Origin: Salinivibrio kushneri
Lineage (GTDB): Bacteria; Pseudomonadota; Gammaproteobacteria; Enterobacterales; Vibrionaceae
Direction of reading: 5' to 3'
DNA length: 64,000 nucleotides
Assembly: GCF_005280275.1 (NCBI RefSeq)
Contig: NZ_CP040021.1
Location: forward strand, 2,381,001-2,445,000
Shown: positions 31,376-41,256 of the stretch, in pieces
How the letters are laid out: the number at the start of each line of letters is the position of its first letter
How positions within the stretch are numbered: the stretch's first letter is position 1
The notes under the pieces: model-generated
Told to the model about the DNA's origin: nothing
Database searches by the model: none
What the model saw: only the letters and a program-made list of their open reading frames with translations
Program-made: the position numbers and the translations under genes

Positions 31376-32380
31376 ATGGCTTTTAACCTACGCAACCGTA
31401 ACTTCTTAAAACTGCTGGACTTCACACCTCGTGAGATCCAACACTTTATCGACATGGCGATTGAACTCAAAAAAGCCAAATACAACGGTTATGAAACACC
31501 GCGTCTGAAAGGTAAGAACATTGCTCTGATCTTTGAAAAGTCGTCAACACGCACCCGTTGTGCCTTTGAAACCGCTGTGTTTGATCAAGGCGGCCAGGTG
31601 AGCTACATCGGCCCAACAGGCTCACAAATTGGCCATAAAGAATCGATGAAGGACACCGCTCGCGTATTGGGGCGGATGTATGACGGCATTGAGTACCGTG
31701 GCTTTGGCCAGGATATTGTCGAAGAGCTGGGTGAGTTCGCAGGGGTACCTGTCTGGAATGGGTTAACCACCGAGTTTCATCCTACGCAAATTTTGGCTGA
31801 CTTAATGACCATGCTCGAACATGGCCGCGGCAAGCAGTTACACGAAATGCGCTTTGCATACCTCGGCGATGCCCGAAACAATATGGGGAACTCCCTGATG
31901 GTCGGTGCCGCGAAAATGGGAATGGATATTCGCTTAGTGGCTCCGAAAGCATTCTGGCCGGAAGAAGATCTCGTCGCACAATGCCGCGAAATCGCAGAGC
32001 AAACCGGCGCACGCATTACGCTCACCGAAGACGTACAAGAAGGCGTGAAAGATTGTGACTTCTTGTACACCGATGTCTGGGTGTCGATGGGAGAGTCTAA
32101 AGAAGCGTGGGACGAGCGCGTCGCGATGATGAAACCCTATCAAGTTAATAAGGATGTGGTGAAAGCCACGGGGAACCCGCACGTGAAATTCATGCACTGT
32201 CTCCCTGCCTTCCATAATAACGAGACCACAGTAGGGGCAGAAATCGAAGAAAAGTATGGGTTAAAAGGCCTAGAAGTCACCGAAGATGTGTTTGAGTCAG
32301 ACTGCTCGATTGTGTTTGACGAAGCAGAAAACCGCCTCCACACCATCAAAGCGGTGATGGTTGCCACCCTTGGCGATTAA
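31376..32380 (+). CDS. arcB: Ornithine carbamoyltransferase, probably the catabolic enzyme
   Basis: The protein has 334 aa. It phosphorolyses citrulline to ornithine and carbamoyl phosphate (or the reverse in synthesis). The start at 31376 has AGAGGA upstream. The carbamoyl phosphate motif [10 protein letters not shown] (around residue 55), [15 protein letters not shown] and the ornithine motif HCLPAFHN (around residue 272) are all present. Sequence alone does not separate catabolic from anabolic members with certainty; placement directly after arcA and arcC points to a catabolic role. A GC hairpin follows. Confidence 0.93.
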   Translation: MAFNLRNRNFLKLLDFTPREIQHFIDMAIELKKAKYNGYETPRLKGKNIALIFEKSSTRTRCAFETAVFDQGGQVSYIGPTGSQIGHKESMKDTARVLGRMYDGIEYRGFGQDIVEELGEFAGVPVWNGLTTEFHPTQILADLMTMLEHGRGKQLHEMRFAYLGDARNNMGNSLMVGAAKMGMDIRLVAPKAFWPEEDLVAQCREIAEQTGARITLTEDVQEGVKDCDFLYTDVWVSMGESKEAWDERVAMMKPYQVNKDVVKATGNPHVKFMHCLPAFHNNETTVGAEIEEKYGLKGLEVTEDVFESDCSIVFDEAENRLHTIKAVMVATLGD

Positions 32381-32394
32381 CGCCATCTGACTCT

Positions 32395-32418
32395 GGGCGC
32401 CGCTCGGCGCCCTATTTC
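32395..32418 (+). terminator. Hairpin terminator after arcB
   Basis: GGGCGCC / GGCGCCC (32395-32401 with 32406-32412) is followed by TATTTCT. The T-run is weak, so partial readthrough into argR is possible. Confidence 0.65.
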
Positions 32419-32555
32419 TCAATATTGATACCACCCAGTGACACCCATCAAAGTTTCCTATAAAAGCAACTGATAGCATATGCGATTGAATCACGCATTA
32501 TCAGCTTTATACACTGATATCGACGTGAAATGCCGTTTATTATAAGGGGTTGCCC

Positions 32556-33044
32556 GTGGTTAATGATGCAATTCTATCGGTAGAAACCGCCACACCGGAG
32601 GACGATATCCTCTCTGCGTGTCGACACCTGCTGCAAACGCAAAGCTTTACCACCCAAGACGCCGTGCGCCAGCAATTGGTTCAACTTGGCTATCTTGATG
32701 TCAGCCAGTCCACCGTTTCACGCCTACTATCCAAGCTCGGCGTCGCCAAAGTGCCCAATGCACATGGGCAAAAGGTTTACGCGCTCAGTGGAGAGATGGA
32801 GCCTGTCTACGCGGTATCTTCTGTCGGCTCGCAAATCGATGACATCACCTGTAGCCAAGCCATGGTGGTCGTGAAAACGCATCCAGGCGGCGCACAGTTG
32901 ATCGCTCGCTTACTCGACTTGCACCGACATCCTTTGATCTTAGGAACGGTTGGCGGGAACGACACTGTCCTGGTGGCCCCCCGCCAGCTCAATGAGCTTG
33001 CTGCCTGCGAACAAGTGGTTCGAGACCGCCTCGCCCCTGAGTAA
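32556..33044 (+). CDS. argR: ArgR-family arginine repressor/regulator, adjacent to the deiminase genes
   Basis: The protein has 162 aa. GTG 32556 is chosen because AAGGGG lies six bases before it; TTG 32550 is possible. The N-terminal winged helix has SQSTVSRLLSKLG (about 50-62), and the C-terminal hexamerisation/arginine domain has HPGGAQLIARLLD and GTVGGNDTVL. In E. coli ArgR the equivalent site reads GDD, its two Asp residues contacting arginine; here the first is Asn. In vibrios the biosynthetic argR normally lies beside mdh, so this is probably an additional paralogue controlling the arc genes. That it is a paralogue is inferred, since the rest of the genome is not visible. Confidence 0.88.
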   Translation: MVNDAILSVETATPEDDILSACRHLLQTQSFTTQDAVRQQLVQLGYLDVSQSTVSRLLSKLGVAKVPNAHGQKVYALSGEMEPVYAVSSVGSQIDDITCSQAMVVVKTHPGGAQLIARLLDLHRHPLILGTVGGNDTVLVAPRQLNELAACEQVVRDRLAPE

Positions 33045-33112
33045 ACGGCTTTACGTGGCAAGCTAACCGTTGCAGACTATAGGTGTCGCTTTTTATAACA
33101 AAGGAACTAACA

Positions 33113-33505
33113 ATGACCCAAGTACTGCAAACCGAGCAGGCACCAGAAGCTATTGGTCCGTATTCGCAAGGCGTTGACCTTGGCAACATGGTGCTGACCT
33201 CAGGTCAAATTCCCGTCAACCCAGTGACTGGCCAGATCTCGCCTGAAATCACCGCACAAACCCGTCAGTCTCTCGACAACGTGAAAGCAGTGGTTGAAGC
33301 TGCTGGGCTTAAAGTGAATGATATTGTTAAGCTCACTGTGTTTGTCAAAAACATGGAAGACTTTGCCGATGTCAACAAAGTGTATGGTGCGTTCTTCGAT
33401 GAGCACGGTGTGGAAAGCTATCCTGCTCGTTCATGCGTTGAAGTCGCACGCCTGCCCAAGGATGTTGATATCGAAATTGAAGCGATTGCGGTGCGCCAAG
33501 CCTAA
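33113..33505 (+). CDS. ridA: RidA/YjgF enamine-imine deaminase
   Basis: The protein has 130 aa. It hydrolyses reactive 2-aminoacrylate and related imines released by PLP enzymes, protecting other PLP enzymes. The start at 33113 has AAAGGA upstream and gives MTQVLQTEQAPEAIGPYSQG. The catalytic arginine is in YPARSCVEVARLP near residue 104, and LTSGQIPVNP and VVEAAG are family motifs. It follows argR by 68 bp and is probably co-transcribed; a link with arginine turnover is suggested by position. Confidence 0.96.
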   Translation: MTQVLQTEQAPEAIGPYSQGVDLGNMVLTSGQIPVNPVTGQISPEITAQTRQSLDNVKAVVEAAGLKVNDIVKLTVFVKNMEDFADVNKVYGAFFDEHGVESYPARSCVEVARLPKDVDIEIEAIAVRQA

Positions 33506-33522
33506 TTGGTAAGCGACGGCAA

Positions 33523-33570
33523 CGAAAAGCTATTTCAGCGAAAAGCTACTTCAACCAAAAGCTAATGCAA
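33523..33570 (+). repeat. Three tandem copies of a 16-bp repeat
   Basis: Units at 33523-33538, 33539-33554 and 33555-33570 share the core AAAAGCTA. The first two, CGAAAAGCTATTTCAG and CGAAAAGCTACTTCAA, differ at two positions; the third, CCAAAAGCTAATGCAA, has diverged further. It lies between the ridA stop and its terminator. It is not part of a gene. Confidence 0.8.
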
Positions 33571-33573
33571 AAC

Positions 33574-33599
33574 CGGCGCCTCCAGGCGCCGCTTTTTTA
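33574..33599 (+). terminator. Terminator of the argR-ridA unit
   Basis: CGGCGCC / GGCGCCG (33574-33580 with 33585-33591), loop TCCA, followed by six T. Confidence 0.92.
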
Positions 33600-33625
33600 T
33601 CTCGTGGTTGCATAGCGCACGCTTA

Positions 33626-34174
33626 TCAACAGCGCGCCATCACATCGATACGTGATAAAACGTCAGCAAACCAAGCGGTGAAGCGCTCGGGAGCATCCAC
33701 CATCGCCTGCTTGACTTCCCCTTCAGACCACCAGCGGCAGTCTGCTACTTCATCTGGGTTAGGGATCATGTCGACATGGCTGACTTCACAGGCGATGACT
33801 TGGTCCCATTCATGCTCTATCAACCCGTTATCCAACTCGGCACGGTATTCAAAACAAGAGCCTAGGGTAAAATCAAGCGGGCGCGCAATGCCTAGCTCTT
33901 CGTATAAACGCCGTTTCGCCGCCGCTGCAACCGGCTCATCTTGTTTGGGGTGCGAGCAGCACGTATTGGTCCACAGCCCGCCACTGTGATACTTGTCCAA
34001 CGCGCGACGCTGCAGCAAGTACTCACGCTCACCCTGTTCGTTGCAACGAAACAACATCACTGAGAAGGCCAGGTGCAGCCATCCTTGCTGATGGGCCTCC
34101 AACTTTTCAGCGATCCCTTGAGGTTCACCGCTCGGTGAGACCAAAACCACATGGTGGCGCTGGGTTGAAGTCAT
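33626..34174 (-). CDS. idi: Isopentenyl-diphosphate delta-isomerase, type 1
   Basis: The protein has 182 aa, equal in length to E. coli Idi. It interconverts isopentenyl and dimethylallyl diphosphate in isoprenoid synthesis. The catalytic cysteine is in TNTCCSHP (around residue 73), the catalytic glutamate in IEHEWD (around 124), and the Nudix-like helix is AAAKRRLYEELGI. It follows plsC by 14 bp, so the two are probably on one transcript. Type 1 enzyme needs a divalent metal. Confidence 0.96.
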   Translation of the reverse strand: MTSTQRHHVVLVSPSGEPQGIAEKLEAHQQGWLHLAFSVMLFRCNEQGEREYLLQRRALDKYHSGGLWTNTCCSHPKQDEPVAAAAKRRLYEELGIARPLDFTLGSCFEYRAELDNGLIEHEWDQVIACEVSHVDMIPNPDEVADCRWWSEGEVKQAMVDAPERFTAWFADVLSRIDVMARC

Positions 34175-34188
34175 AAACCTATCCTCAA

Positions 34189-34923
34189 TTAGCGAACGCC
34201 TTGGTTGCGCTCCGCCACTTCTGCATCAAGCTGTTCGAGCTTGTTTTTCATCACCTGATGGCAATGCTTAGCGAGGTCACGGACATTGTCTTTATCGTAG
34301 CCCGTTGACGAAATCGGCGCCATCACTTCAACAATCACATGGCCGTTGTTCCAACGGTTCGCTTTTAGGTGATGTGTCGAGCTACATACGATTGGAATCA
34401 AGGGGACGTTCGCGCCAATAGCAGCATGAAATGCGCCGGTTTTGAAAGGTAACAAACCACGTCCACGTGAGCGTGTCCCTTCAGGAAATAACCATACGCT
34501 CAATTGTTTGGCTCGGATTTTCTCTGTCACCTGTGCAATGGTGCCCATGGCTTTACTGCGATTGGCACGATCAATCAACACGTTGCCCGTGAGCCAATAC
34601 AGCTGGCCAAAAATGGGGATCCATAACAGGCTTTTCTTCCCCACGGTGACCGCGCCAGGCATCAACGCATTCGATAAGGTCACCATATCCCAATTACTTT
34701 GGTGGTTGGCAATACACACGCTAGCGCCAGGCTCACGCGGGGCCCCTTCCGCGAAGCGCAGTTCAAGGCGAATCCCGAACAAAACAGAGAGGCGTCCAAA
34801 CCACTTACTGATATGGTAGCAATTACGAGGATTGCGAGGGCTTAACAAGCAATACAACCCACCAAAAACAAACAGTAAAACAGCGACAATCAATAAAGCC
34901 AGCAGTCGCACGACAAAAATCAT
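34189..34923 (-). CDS. plsC: 1-acyl-sn-glycerol-3-phosphate acyltransferase
   Basis: The protein has 244 aa (E. coli 245). It adds the second acyl chain to lysophosphatidate at the inner membrane, making phosphatidic acid. One N-terminal membrane helix spans about residues 3-25. The acyltransferase motifs are HQSNWD (HX4D), GKKSLLWIP, FPEGTRSRGRG and VPLIPIV. The start at 34923 is favoured over 34935 by a purine-rich GGAGAGAG directly upstream and the match to the family start. Confidence 0.96.
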   Translation of the reverse strand: MIFVVRLLALLIVAVLLFVFGGLYCLLSPRNPRNCYHISKWFGRLSVLFGIRLELRFAEGAPREPGASVCIANHQSNWDMVTLSNALMPGAVTVGKKSLLWIPIFGQLYWLTGNVLIDRANRSKAMGTIAQVTEKIRAKQLSVWLFPEGTRSRGRGLLPFKTGAFHAAIGANVPLIPIVCSSTHHLKANRWNNGHVIVEVMAPISSTGYDKDNVRDLAKHCHQVMKNKLEQLDAEVAERNQGVR

Positions 34924-35020
34924 TTCTCTCTCCAAAGAGCAGGCGTGAAAGGCGAGTCAGTATACCGATTCAGCGCAAAAATGCACCCGCTCCGCCCCTG
35001 GAGTCAGGGGCGGTAGCGAC

Positions 35021-37270
35021 TTAGCGTTCGGGCAGGATCTCGATGTGATCGACACGCTGAAGACCACGCGGCAGCATACTGCCTCGTCGACCTCGCTCGC
35101 CACGATAATGCGTGAGATCATCCGGTTTTAAGGTCAGTTTGCGTTTCCCAGCATGCAAGGTCACCCCGGCATTGGCTGGCACCACATACAGTTGACTTAA
35201 CACCTCTTCACGTGATTTGGCACGTGCGCCAGGAATATTAATGATCTTATTCCCTTTCCCTTTACTCAGTTGCGGAAGCTCATGGACCGGGAACACCAGC
35301 ATGCGGCCTTCATTGGAAATCGCGACAATCAAATCGCTTTCCAAATCCACAACCTGGCGTGGCGGCATCACTTCAGCCTGATCAGGCACGGTCAGTAAGG
35401 CCTTACCGCTGCGGTTTTTGGATAACATATCCGCTTGCTTACAGACAAACCCATAACCGGCATCCGAGGCCACCAATGTGAACTGTCCCTCATCGGCCAT
35501 TAGTACATGACGAATCGACGAGCCTGGGGTGATATTAATTCGCCCGGTAATCGGCTCACCTTGGCTGCGTGCTGATGGCAAGGTGTGCGACTCTATGGCA
35601 TAACTGCGACCATCAGAACCCAGGAAAACCGCGGGTTGATTAATTTTGCCCGGTGCTGCGTCGAGGAACTTATCGCCTGCTTTGTAGTTAAGGCCAGAGG
35701 CATCCACATCATGCCCTTTGGCGTGGCGGATCCACCCTTTATCTGAGAGCACCACAGTGATGGGTTCGCTGGGGACCAAGTCACGCTCGGTTAACGCTTT
35801 GGCCTCTGCTCGCTCAACCAGCGGGGAACGGCGGTCGTCCCCGTATTTTTCCGCATCCGCGAGGATTTCTTTTTTGATTAAGGTATTCAAGCGACGATCG
35901 GAGCCAAGCAGTTTCTCGAGCTTATCGCGCTCTTTGCTCAATTCATCTTGCTCACCACGGATCTTGATTTCCTCAAGCTTGGCTAACTGGCGTAATTTGA
36001 TCTCAAGGATCGCCTCTGCCTGTTTCTCGCTCAAACCAAAACGTGCAATCAGCTCGGCTTTTGGCTCATCCTCACTGCGGATGATTTCAATCACCTCATC
36101 AATGTTCAGGTAAGCGGCGAGTAAGCCCTCCAGAATATGCAGGCGAGCGAGGACTTTTTCCAGCCGATGCTCAAGGCGACGTCTCACCGTCTGGCGGCGG
36201 AACGTTAACCACTCAGATAAAATGCCCTGTAAGCCTTTGACTTGCGGGCGTCCATCCAGGCCAATCATATTGAGGTTAACGCGGTAATTCTTCTCTAGAT
36301 CGGTCGAGACGAACAAGTGATCCATCAGTTGATCACAATCGACACGGTTAGAGCGCGGCACAATCACAATCCGAGTCGGGTTTTCATGATCCGACTCATC
36401 ACGGAGATCGTCCACCATCGGCAGCTTTTTCGCCCGCATTTGATTGGCGATTTGCTCTAGCAGCTTAGCGCCTGACACTTGATGAGGCAGCGCAGTGATC
36501 ACGATTTCATTGCTTTCTTTATGCCACAGCGCGCGCATTTTGATAGAGCCACGGCCGCTAGCATAGAGCTTTTTCAAATCTGACTTCGGCGTGATCACTT
36601 CCGCTTCGGTGGGGTAGTCAGGCCCCTGCACATGCTCCAGTACACCGTCTAAGTCTAGGCTCGGCTTATCGATCATTGCGGCCAAGGCATTAGCAAGTTC
36701 ACGCGCATTATGTGGCGGAATATCTGTCGCCATCCCCACCGCAATCCCGGTGATCCCATTGAGGAGAATATGCGGTAAGCGTGCCGGCAAGGTTTTAGGC
36801 TCTTTCATGGTGCCATCAAAATTAGGCCCCCATTCAACCGTCCCTTGCCCGAGTTCTTGCAGCAACACTTCAGAGAAGCGTGATAAGCGTGATTCCGTGT
36901 AACGCATCGCCGCAAACGATTTAGGATCGTCAGGCGCCCCCCAGTTACCCTGACCGTCCACCAGCGGATAACGATAGGAAAACGGCTGGGCCATCAATAC
37001 CATGGCCTCGTAACACGCCGAGTCGCCATGAGGATGGTATTTACCCAATACATCCCCGACAGTACGCGCCGATTTTTTATATTTTGCCGTGGCAGATAGC
37101 CCCAGCTCTGACATCGCGTAAATGATCCGGCGCTGCACTGGCTTTAAGCCATCGCCGATAAACGGCAGTGCGCGATCCATGATGACGTACATCGAGTAAT
37201 TGAGGTATGCGTCCTCAGTGAACTGGCGCAGAGCAAGCTGCTCTACCCCATCATAAGTCACCTCTGTCAT
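35021..37270 (-). CDS. parC: DNA topoisomerase IV subunit A
   Basis: The protein has 749 aa (E. coli 752). Together with ParE it decatenates replicated chromosomes. The active-site tyrosine is in [10 protein letters not shown] (around residue 120), and the winged-helix region has [12 protein letters not shown]. The quinolone-determining serine and glutamate (equivalents of E. coli Ser80 and Glu84) are wild type. C-terminal blades follow about residue 490. It lies 25 bp downstream of parE; plsC follows after 97 bp. Confidence 0.97.
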   Translation of the reverse strand: MTEVTYDGVEQLALRQFTEDAYLNYSMYVIMDRALPFIGDGLKPVQRRIIYAMSELGLSATAKYKKSARTVGDVLGKYHPHGDSACYEAMVLMAQPFSYRYPLVDGQGNWGAPDDPKSFAAMRYTESRLSRFSEVLLQELGQGTVEWGPNFDGTMKEPKTLPARLPHILLNGITGIAVGMATDIPPHNARELANALAAMIDKPSLDLDGVLEHVQGPDYPTEAEVITPKSDLKKLYASGRGSIKMRALWHKESNEIVITALPHQVSGAKLLEQIANQMRAKKLPMVDDLRDESDHENPTRIVIVPRSNRVDCDQLMDHLFVSTDLEKNYRVNLNMIGLDGRPQVKGLQGILSEWLTFRRQTVRRRLEHRLEKVLARLHILEGLLAAYLNIDEVIEIIRSEDEPKAELIARFGLSEKQAEAILEIKLRQLAKLEEIKIRGEQDELSKERDKLEKLLGSDRRLNTLIKKEILADAEKYGDDRRSPLVERAEAKALTERDLVPSEPITVVLSDKGWIRHAKGHDVDASGLNYKAGDKFLDAAPGKINQPAVFLGSDGRSYAIESHTLPSARSQGEPITGRINITPGSSIRHVLMADEGQFTLVASDAGYGFVCKQADMLSKNRSGKALLTVPDQAEVMPPRQVVDLESDLIVAISNEGRMLVFPVHELPQLSKGKGNKIINIPGARAKSREEVLSQLYVVPANAGVTLHAGKRKLTLKPDDLTHYRGERGRRGSMLPRGLQRVDHIEILPER

Positions 37271-37295
37271 GCGAATAAGATCCCGTTATAGTAAT

Positions 37296-39188
37296 TTAGA
37301 TATCGATAAGCTCGGCCATATCGCCTTTTTGCTGCAGCCAATGGCGGCGATCCTCTGCCCGTTTTTTACCCAGCAGCATATCCATCAATTGCTGCGTCTG
37401 CTCATCATCATCAATAGTGAGCTGAACCAGGCGACGAGTATTGGGATCCATGGTGGTTTCACGCAGCTGTAACGGGTTCATTTCCCCCAAACCTTTAAAG
37501 CGTTGCACATTGATTTTGCCGCGTTTATTGCTCAAACGCTCAAGGATCCCTGCTTTTTCATCTTCATCCAAGGCATAAAAGACCTCCTTGCCACAATCGA
37601 TGCGGTAAAGCGGCGGCATTGCCACATACACATGACCAGCCTGAACCAAGGCTCTAAAGTGTTGCATAAAGAGTGCACATAGCAAGGTCGCAATATGTAG
37701 GCCATCGGAGTCCGCATCGGCGAGGATGCAGATTTTATCGTAACGAAGATTCCCCAAGTCCCCAGAATCAGGGTCAATGCCCAGCGCCACAGAGATATCA
37801 TGTACTTCTTGAGAGGCCAATACTTGGTCTGCGGAGACTTCCCATGTATTGAGGATCTTACCTCGAAGCGGCATCACCGCTTGAAATTCGCGATCCCGAG
37901 CCTGCTTAGCTGACCCACCTGCCGAGTCACCCTCGACCAAAAATAGCTCGGTGCGACTCGAGTCTTGCATCGCACAATCTGTGAGCTTTCCAGGTAGCGC
38001 GGGGCCTGATGCCACCTTCTTACGCACCACCTTTTTCGCGGCACGCATGCGACGATGGGCACTGGCAATACACACTTCCGCCAAACGCTCAGCAAGGTGG
38101 GGACGCTCATTGAGCCACAAACTAAAGGCATCTTTGACCACCCCAGACACAAACGCCGCACATTGACGAGAGGACAAGCGCTCTTTGGTTTGCCCCGCAA
38201 ACTGTGGGTCTTGAATTTTAACCGAGAGCACGTAGGCACAACGCTCCCAGATATCGTCGGCGGTCAGCTTAACGCCGCGCGGGAGAAGGTTACGGAACTC
38301 ACAGAATTCGCGCATCGCTTCCAGCATCCCTTGGCGCAAGCCATTCACATGCGTGCCACCTTGTGCCGTTGGGATCAGGTTGACATAGCTTTCTGTGGTT
38401 AGCTCGCCCCCTTCAGGTAACCAAATAACCGCCCAATCCGCCGCTTCGGTCTGACCACTGAATTCGCCGATAAAAGGTGTTTCCGGCAGGACTTCATAGC
38501 CTTTGACACTGTCAGCCAGGTAGTCTTTCAACCCATCTTGGTAACACCAGGACGTGGTCTCGTCGGTGTTTTTATCAGTGAGATTGACCGTCAATCCCGG
38601 GCACAGCACCGCCTTGGCTTTTAAGATGGTTTTAAGACGGGTAAGTGAAAACTTGTCAGAGTCAAAAAACTGGCCGTCTGGCCAAAAATGCACACGCGTA
38701 CCACGGTTGCGACGACCACAGGTACCGGTCACGGTTAAATCTTGTACTTTGTCGCCATTTTCAAAGGCAATGTCGTAGACTTGACCATCGCGCTTAACGG
38801 TAATCTCTACCCGATGAGACAATGCGTTGACCACGGAGATCCCCACCCCGTGTAAACCACCGCTAAATTGGTAGCTTTTGTTGGAGAACTTACCGCCTGC
38901 ATGCAGTTTGCATAGAATCAGCTCAACCCCAGAGACGCCTTCTTCAGGGTGAATATCAACCGGCATCCCGCGACCATCATCGATCACTTCCAGTGACTGA
39001 TCGGCATGGAGAATCACATCAATCTTGCTGGCATGGCCGGCTAACGCTTCATCAACACTATTGTCGATGACTTCCTGCCCAAGATGGTTAGGGCGACTGG
39101 TATCTGTATACATACCGGGGCGTCGGCGCACGGGCTCGAGCCCATTGAGGACTTCTATCGATCCTGCGTTATAATTTTGTTCTGTCAT
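37296..39188 (-). CDS. parE: DNA topoisomerase IV subunit B
   Basis: The protein has 630 aa, identical in length to E. coli ParE. The start at 39188 gives MTEQNYNAGSIEVLNGLEPV, matching the family; the longer frame to 39245 is not needed. GHKL ATPase motifs are DNSVDEAL and DDGRGMPVDIH. The Toprim domain has FLVEGDSAGGSA and LADADSDGLHI, and GLGEMNP lies near the end. Forms parE-parC(-plsC-idi) on the minus strand. Confidence 0.97.
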   Translation of the reverse strand: MTEQNYNAGSIEVLNGLEPVRRRPGMYTDTSRPNHLGQEVIDNSVDEALAGHASKIDVILHADQSLEVIDDGRGMPVDIHPEEGVSGVELILCKLHAGGKFSNKSYQFSGGLHGVGISVVNALSHRVEITVKRDGQVYDIAFENGDKVQDLTVTGTCGRRNRGTRVHFWPDGQFFDSDKFSLTRLKTILKAKAVLCPGLTVNLTDKNTDETTSWCYQDGLKDYLADSVKGYEVLPETPFIGEFSGQTEAADWAVIWLPEGGELTTESYVNLIPTAQGGTHVNGLRQGMLEAMREFCEFRNLLPRGVKLTADDIWERCAYVLSVKIQDPQFAGQTKERLSSRQCAAFVSGVVKDAFSLWLNERPHLAERLAEVCIASAHRRMRAAKKVVRKKVASGPALPGKLTDCAMQDSSRTELFLVEGDSAGGSAKQARDREFQAVMPLRGKILNTWEVSADQVLASQEVHDISVALGIDPDSGDLGNLRYDKICILADADSDGLHIATLLCALFMQHFRALVQAGHVYVAMPPLYRIDCGKEVFYALDEDEKAGILERLSNKRGKINVQRFKGLGEMNPLQLRETTMDPNTRRLVQLTIDDDEQTQQLMDMLLGKKRAEDRRHWLQQKGDMAELIDI

Positions 39189-39368
39189 AATCGATTGGCT
39201 TAATAAATGTGATGACATGGTCAGCAAGGGGGATCCGCTTGTCAAGCGCGGTGCCAGATTGCCACAAGTTTCTGTGAGCTGCTATCCGTCTGCTGGGAAG
39301 TAAAGGCTAAGATAGCACGAGCCTGCGTCTGCGTGCCTCTGTTTCAATGCCTCTGGCGTGATAGTGCG

Positions 39369-39947
39369 CTAGATACCAAGAAACTGGAGGATATCCCCAC
39401 AGTAACGTTCAAAGCCCACAAAGCTATGGTCGCCTCCCGGCTCAACCGTTTGTTGACTGGCACTAAATTTTTCCACTGCTTGGCGATAGTCCAGCACCTC
39501 ATCACCTTCCTGTTGCAATAACCAAAATCGCTCAGGATGAGATAAGACAGGCACATCAATCTCACGCAGGGCGTGGATATCGGCGGCCTCGAGGGTGTAG
39601 CGTTCTTGGGTGTAAGGATTAACTTGTTCCCCAACATAATCTTGCAAGAGTTCGTAAGGGCGAACGGCGGGATTAACCAGCACAGCGGGCAGTTGATAAC
39701 GCTCACTCAGCCAGGTGGCCAAAAAGCCCCCCAACGAACTTCCCACCAAACCCAGCCGATGGGTTTCGCTAAAGCGCGTGATCAGTTCTGTCAGCAACTG
39801 CACGGTGGGCTCAGGGTGACTGGGCAGTTGTGGCACCAACACCTCAATATCACCACGATGTTGGGCGCAATAGGCTTGCATCTGTCTCGCCTTTAACGAT
39901 TGCGGCGAGCTGTTAAAGCCATGAAGATAAAGCAACGCTGATGGCAT
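39369..39947 (-). CDS. yqiA: YqiA-family alpha/beta-hydrolase esterase
   Basis: The protein has 192 aa. It opens with LLYLHGFNSSP (oxyanion region), has the nucleophile elbow GLVGSSLGGF (Ser around residue 73), and a GGDHSF histidine at the end, as expected of the family. E. coli YqiA has esterase activity on short-chain esters; the physiological substrate is unknown. It ends a unit of nudF-yqiB-cpdA-yqiA with short gaps (2 bp to cpdA). Confidence 0.93.
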   Translation of the reverse strand: MPSALLYLHGFNSSPQSLKARQMQAYCAQHRGDIEVLVPQLPSHPEPTVQLLTELITRFSETHRLGLVGSSLGGFLATWLSERYQLPAVLVNPAVRPYELLQDYVGEQVNPYTQERYTLEAADIHALREIDVPVLSHPERFWLLQQEGDEVLDYRQAVEKFSASQQTVEPGGDHSFVGFERYCGDILQFLGI

Positions 39948-39949
39948 GA

Positions 39950-40774
39950 TTAATATCCGCTGGAATCGAAGTCTGGCCGAAAATGCTGACCGGTTATACG
40001 CACCACTTGCGTGTCTACGCGTCCGTCGTCATACAGCTCAAGCCAGCGCCAACCTGGGTTCTGGTTGTCGAGCGCAAAGTCGTGTGAGTCCGGCATAAAC
40101 TGGATACAGGTGGAGGGCGCCGCCATCACACGCGTGCCTTGATAACCCACATCCAATGCCTGATGAATATGCCCACACACCACAATTTTCGCTTGAGGGT
40201 GACGCGCCATCACTTGCCAGAATGCCTCTCGATTAGCCAGTTTGTGCTGATCTAACCAGGTGCTTCCTGCATCCAACGGATGGTGGTGCAGCAACACCAA
40301 CGCATGACGTTCAGGGTGCGCGCTTAAGTGTGTATCCAAAAGGTTCAGTTGCGCTTGTGATAACTCACCGTGCGGCACACCGGCCACCTGACTGTCGAGC
40401 AGCACCATTTGCCAGTGCTCCCCCAACAGGACTTGCGAGCAAGAGCGAAGGGTATTTGACTGTAATACCGCGCTCATTTCTGGCTGATAATCATGATTCC
40501 CCGGAAGCCAAAAGCAAGGCTGTGACCACCGGGCGATACCGTCGACAAAACGACGATACGATAAGGCAGAGTGATCTTGGGACAGATCCCCCGTGGCAAT
40601 AATAGCGTCAAAAGTCGGGTCAGTGGCACTGATGGCATCCAGCACCGCATGGTAGCTGCGAAGCGTATTAATACCCAGCAAGCTACCCTGCTCACTCGCA
40701 AACAGGTGTGTGTCGGTGATTTGCAAAAGACGAATACAATCGCCGTCGGCGTTATCTATCTGGCAAGACTGCAA
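39950..40774 (-). CDS. cpdA: 3',5'-cyclic-AMP phosphodiesterase
   Basis: The protein has 274 aa (E. coli 275). It is a calcineurin-type metallophosphodiesterase that hydrolyses cAMP and so sets catabolite control. The five metal motifs are visible: ITDTHL, GDLSQDHS, LPGNHD, LLHHHP and CGHIHQ. In the conserved nudF-yqiB-cpdA-yqiA order, 22 bp after yqiB. Confidence 0.95.
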   Translation of the reverse strand: MQSCQIDNADGDCIRLLQITDTHLFASEQGSLLGINTLRSYHAVLDAISATDPTFDAIIATGDLSQDHSALSYRRFVDGIARWSQPCFWLPGNHDYQPEMSAVLQSNTLRSCSQVLLGEHWQMVLLDSQVAGVPHGELSQAQLNLLDTHLSAHPERHALVLLHHHPLDAGSTWLDQHKLANREAFWQVMARHPQAKIVVCGHIHQALDVGYQGTRVMAAPSTCIQFMPDSHDFALDNQNPGWRWLELYDDGRVDTQVVRITGQHFRPDFDSSGY

Positions 40775-40796
40775 CGTTGAAAATACCTTTGCTGGT

Positions 40797-41249
40797 TTAG
40801 TTTAACGATGATTTATACATAGGATCAGACGCCACCACGCCACGGCGTAGGCAGTGGCCAAGCCAATCCGATAAAAATGCATTAACCTGATGTTTTTCGT
40901 CGCGCTGATGCATACGCGGATTCGGGTAATCATAACGTGGTTTTAAGCGTGAAATCTGCTGCGTGGTACACACTTCCGCGACCCGTGCATCGTGATACAA
41001 GCGCACTGTCAGGTTAGCACGTAAGTAATCGGGTGCGGCGCCTGGGCTCAACTGCGCAATATCCAGTAAGGTGGTATAGCGGGTTGACTCACGCACGACC
41101 AAGGCATATTCCTGCCCTTGGATATCGTATCGACACACCTGTCCCACCTCGTCACGCTTGGGCATCAAACGGACAAGTTTGGCATAGTTGGTTTCATACA
41201 AGCGCATCATCGCTGGCAAGTCGACGCGATATTCTGTTTTCACACGCAC
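40797..41249 (-). CDS. yqiB: DUF1249 family protein YqiB
   Basis: The protein has 150 aa (E. coli YqiB 140). Conserved segments are ESTRYTTLL, RLYHDARVAEVC, and the basic KPRYDYPNPRMHQRDEKHQVN. No membrane segment or signal peptide is seen. The function is unknown; the position between nudF and cpdA is conserved in Vibrio and E. coli, which supports an accessory role. Confidence 0.92.
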   Translation of the reverse strand: MRVKTEYRVDLPAMMRLYETNYAKLVRLMPKRDEVGQVCRYDIQGQEYALVVRESTRYTTLLDIAQLSPGAAPDYLRANLTVRLYHDARVAEVCTTQQISRLKPRYDYPNPRMHQRDEKHQVNAFLSDWLGHCLRRGVVASDPMYKSSLN

Positions 41250-41256
41250 CTACTGT

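Noticed and set aside
32474-32500. TGAATCACGCATTA as an ArgR box upstream of argR
   Set aside because: Only the left half matches the ARG box; the right half has too many mismatches to claim.
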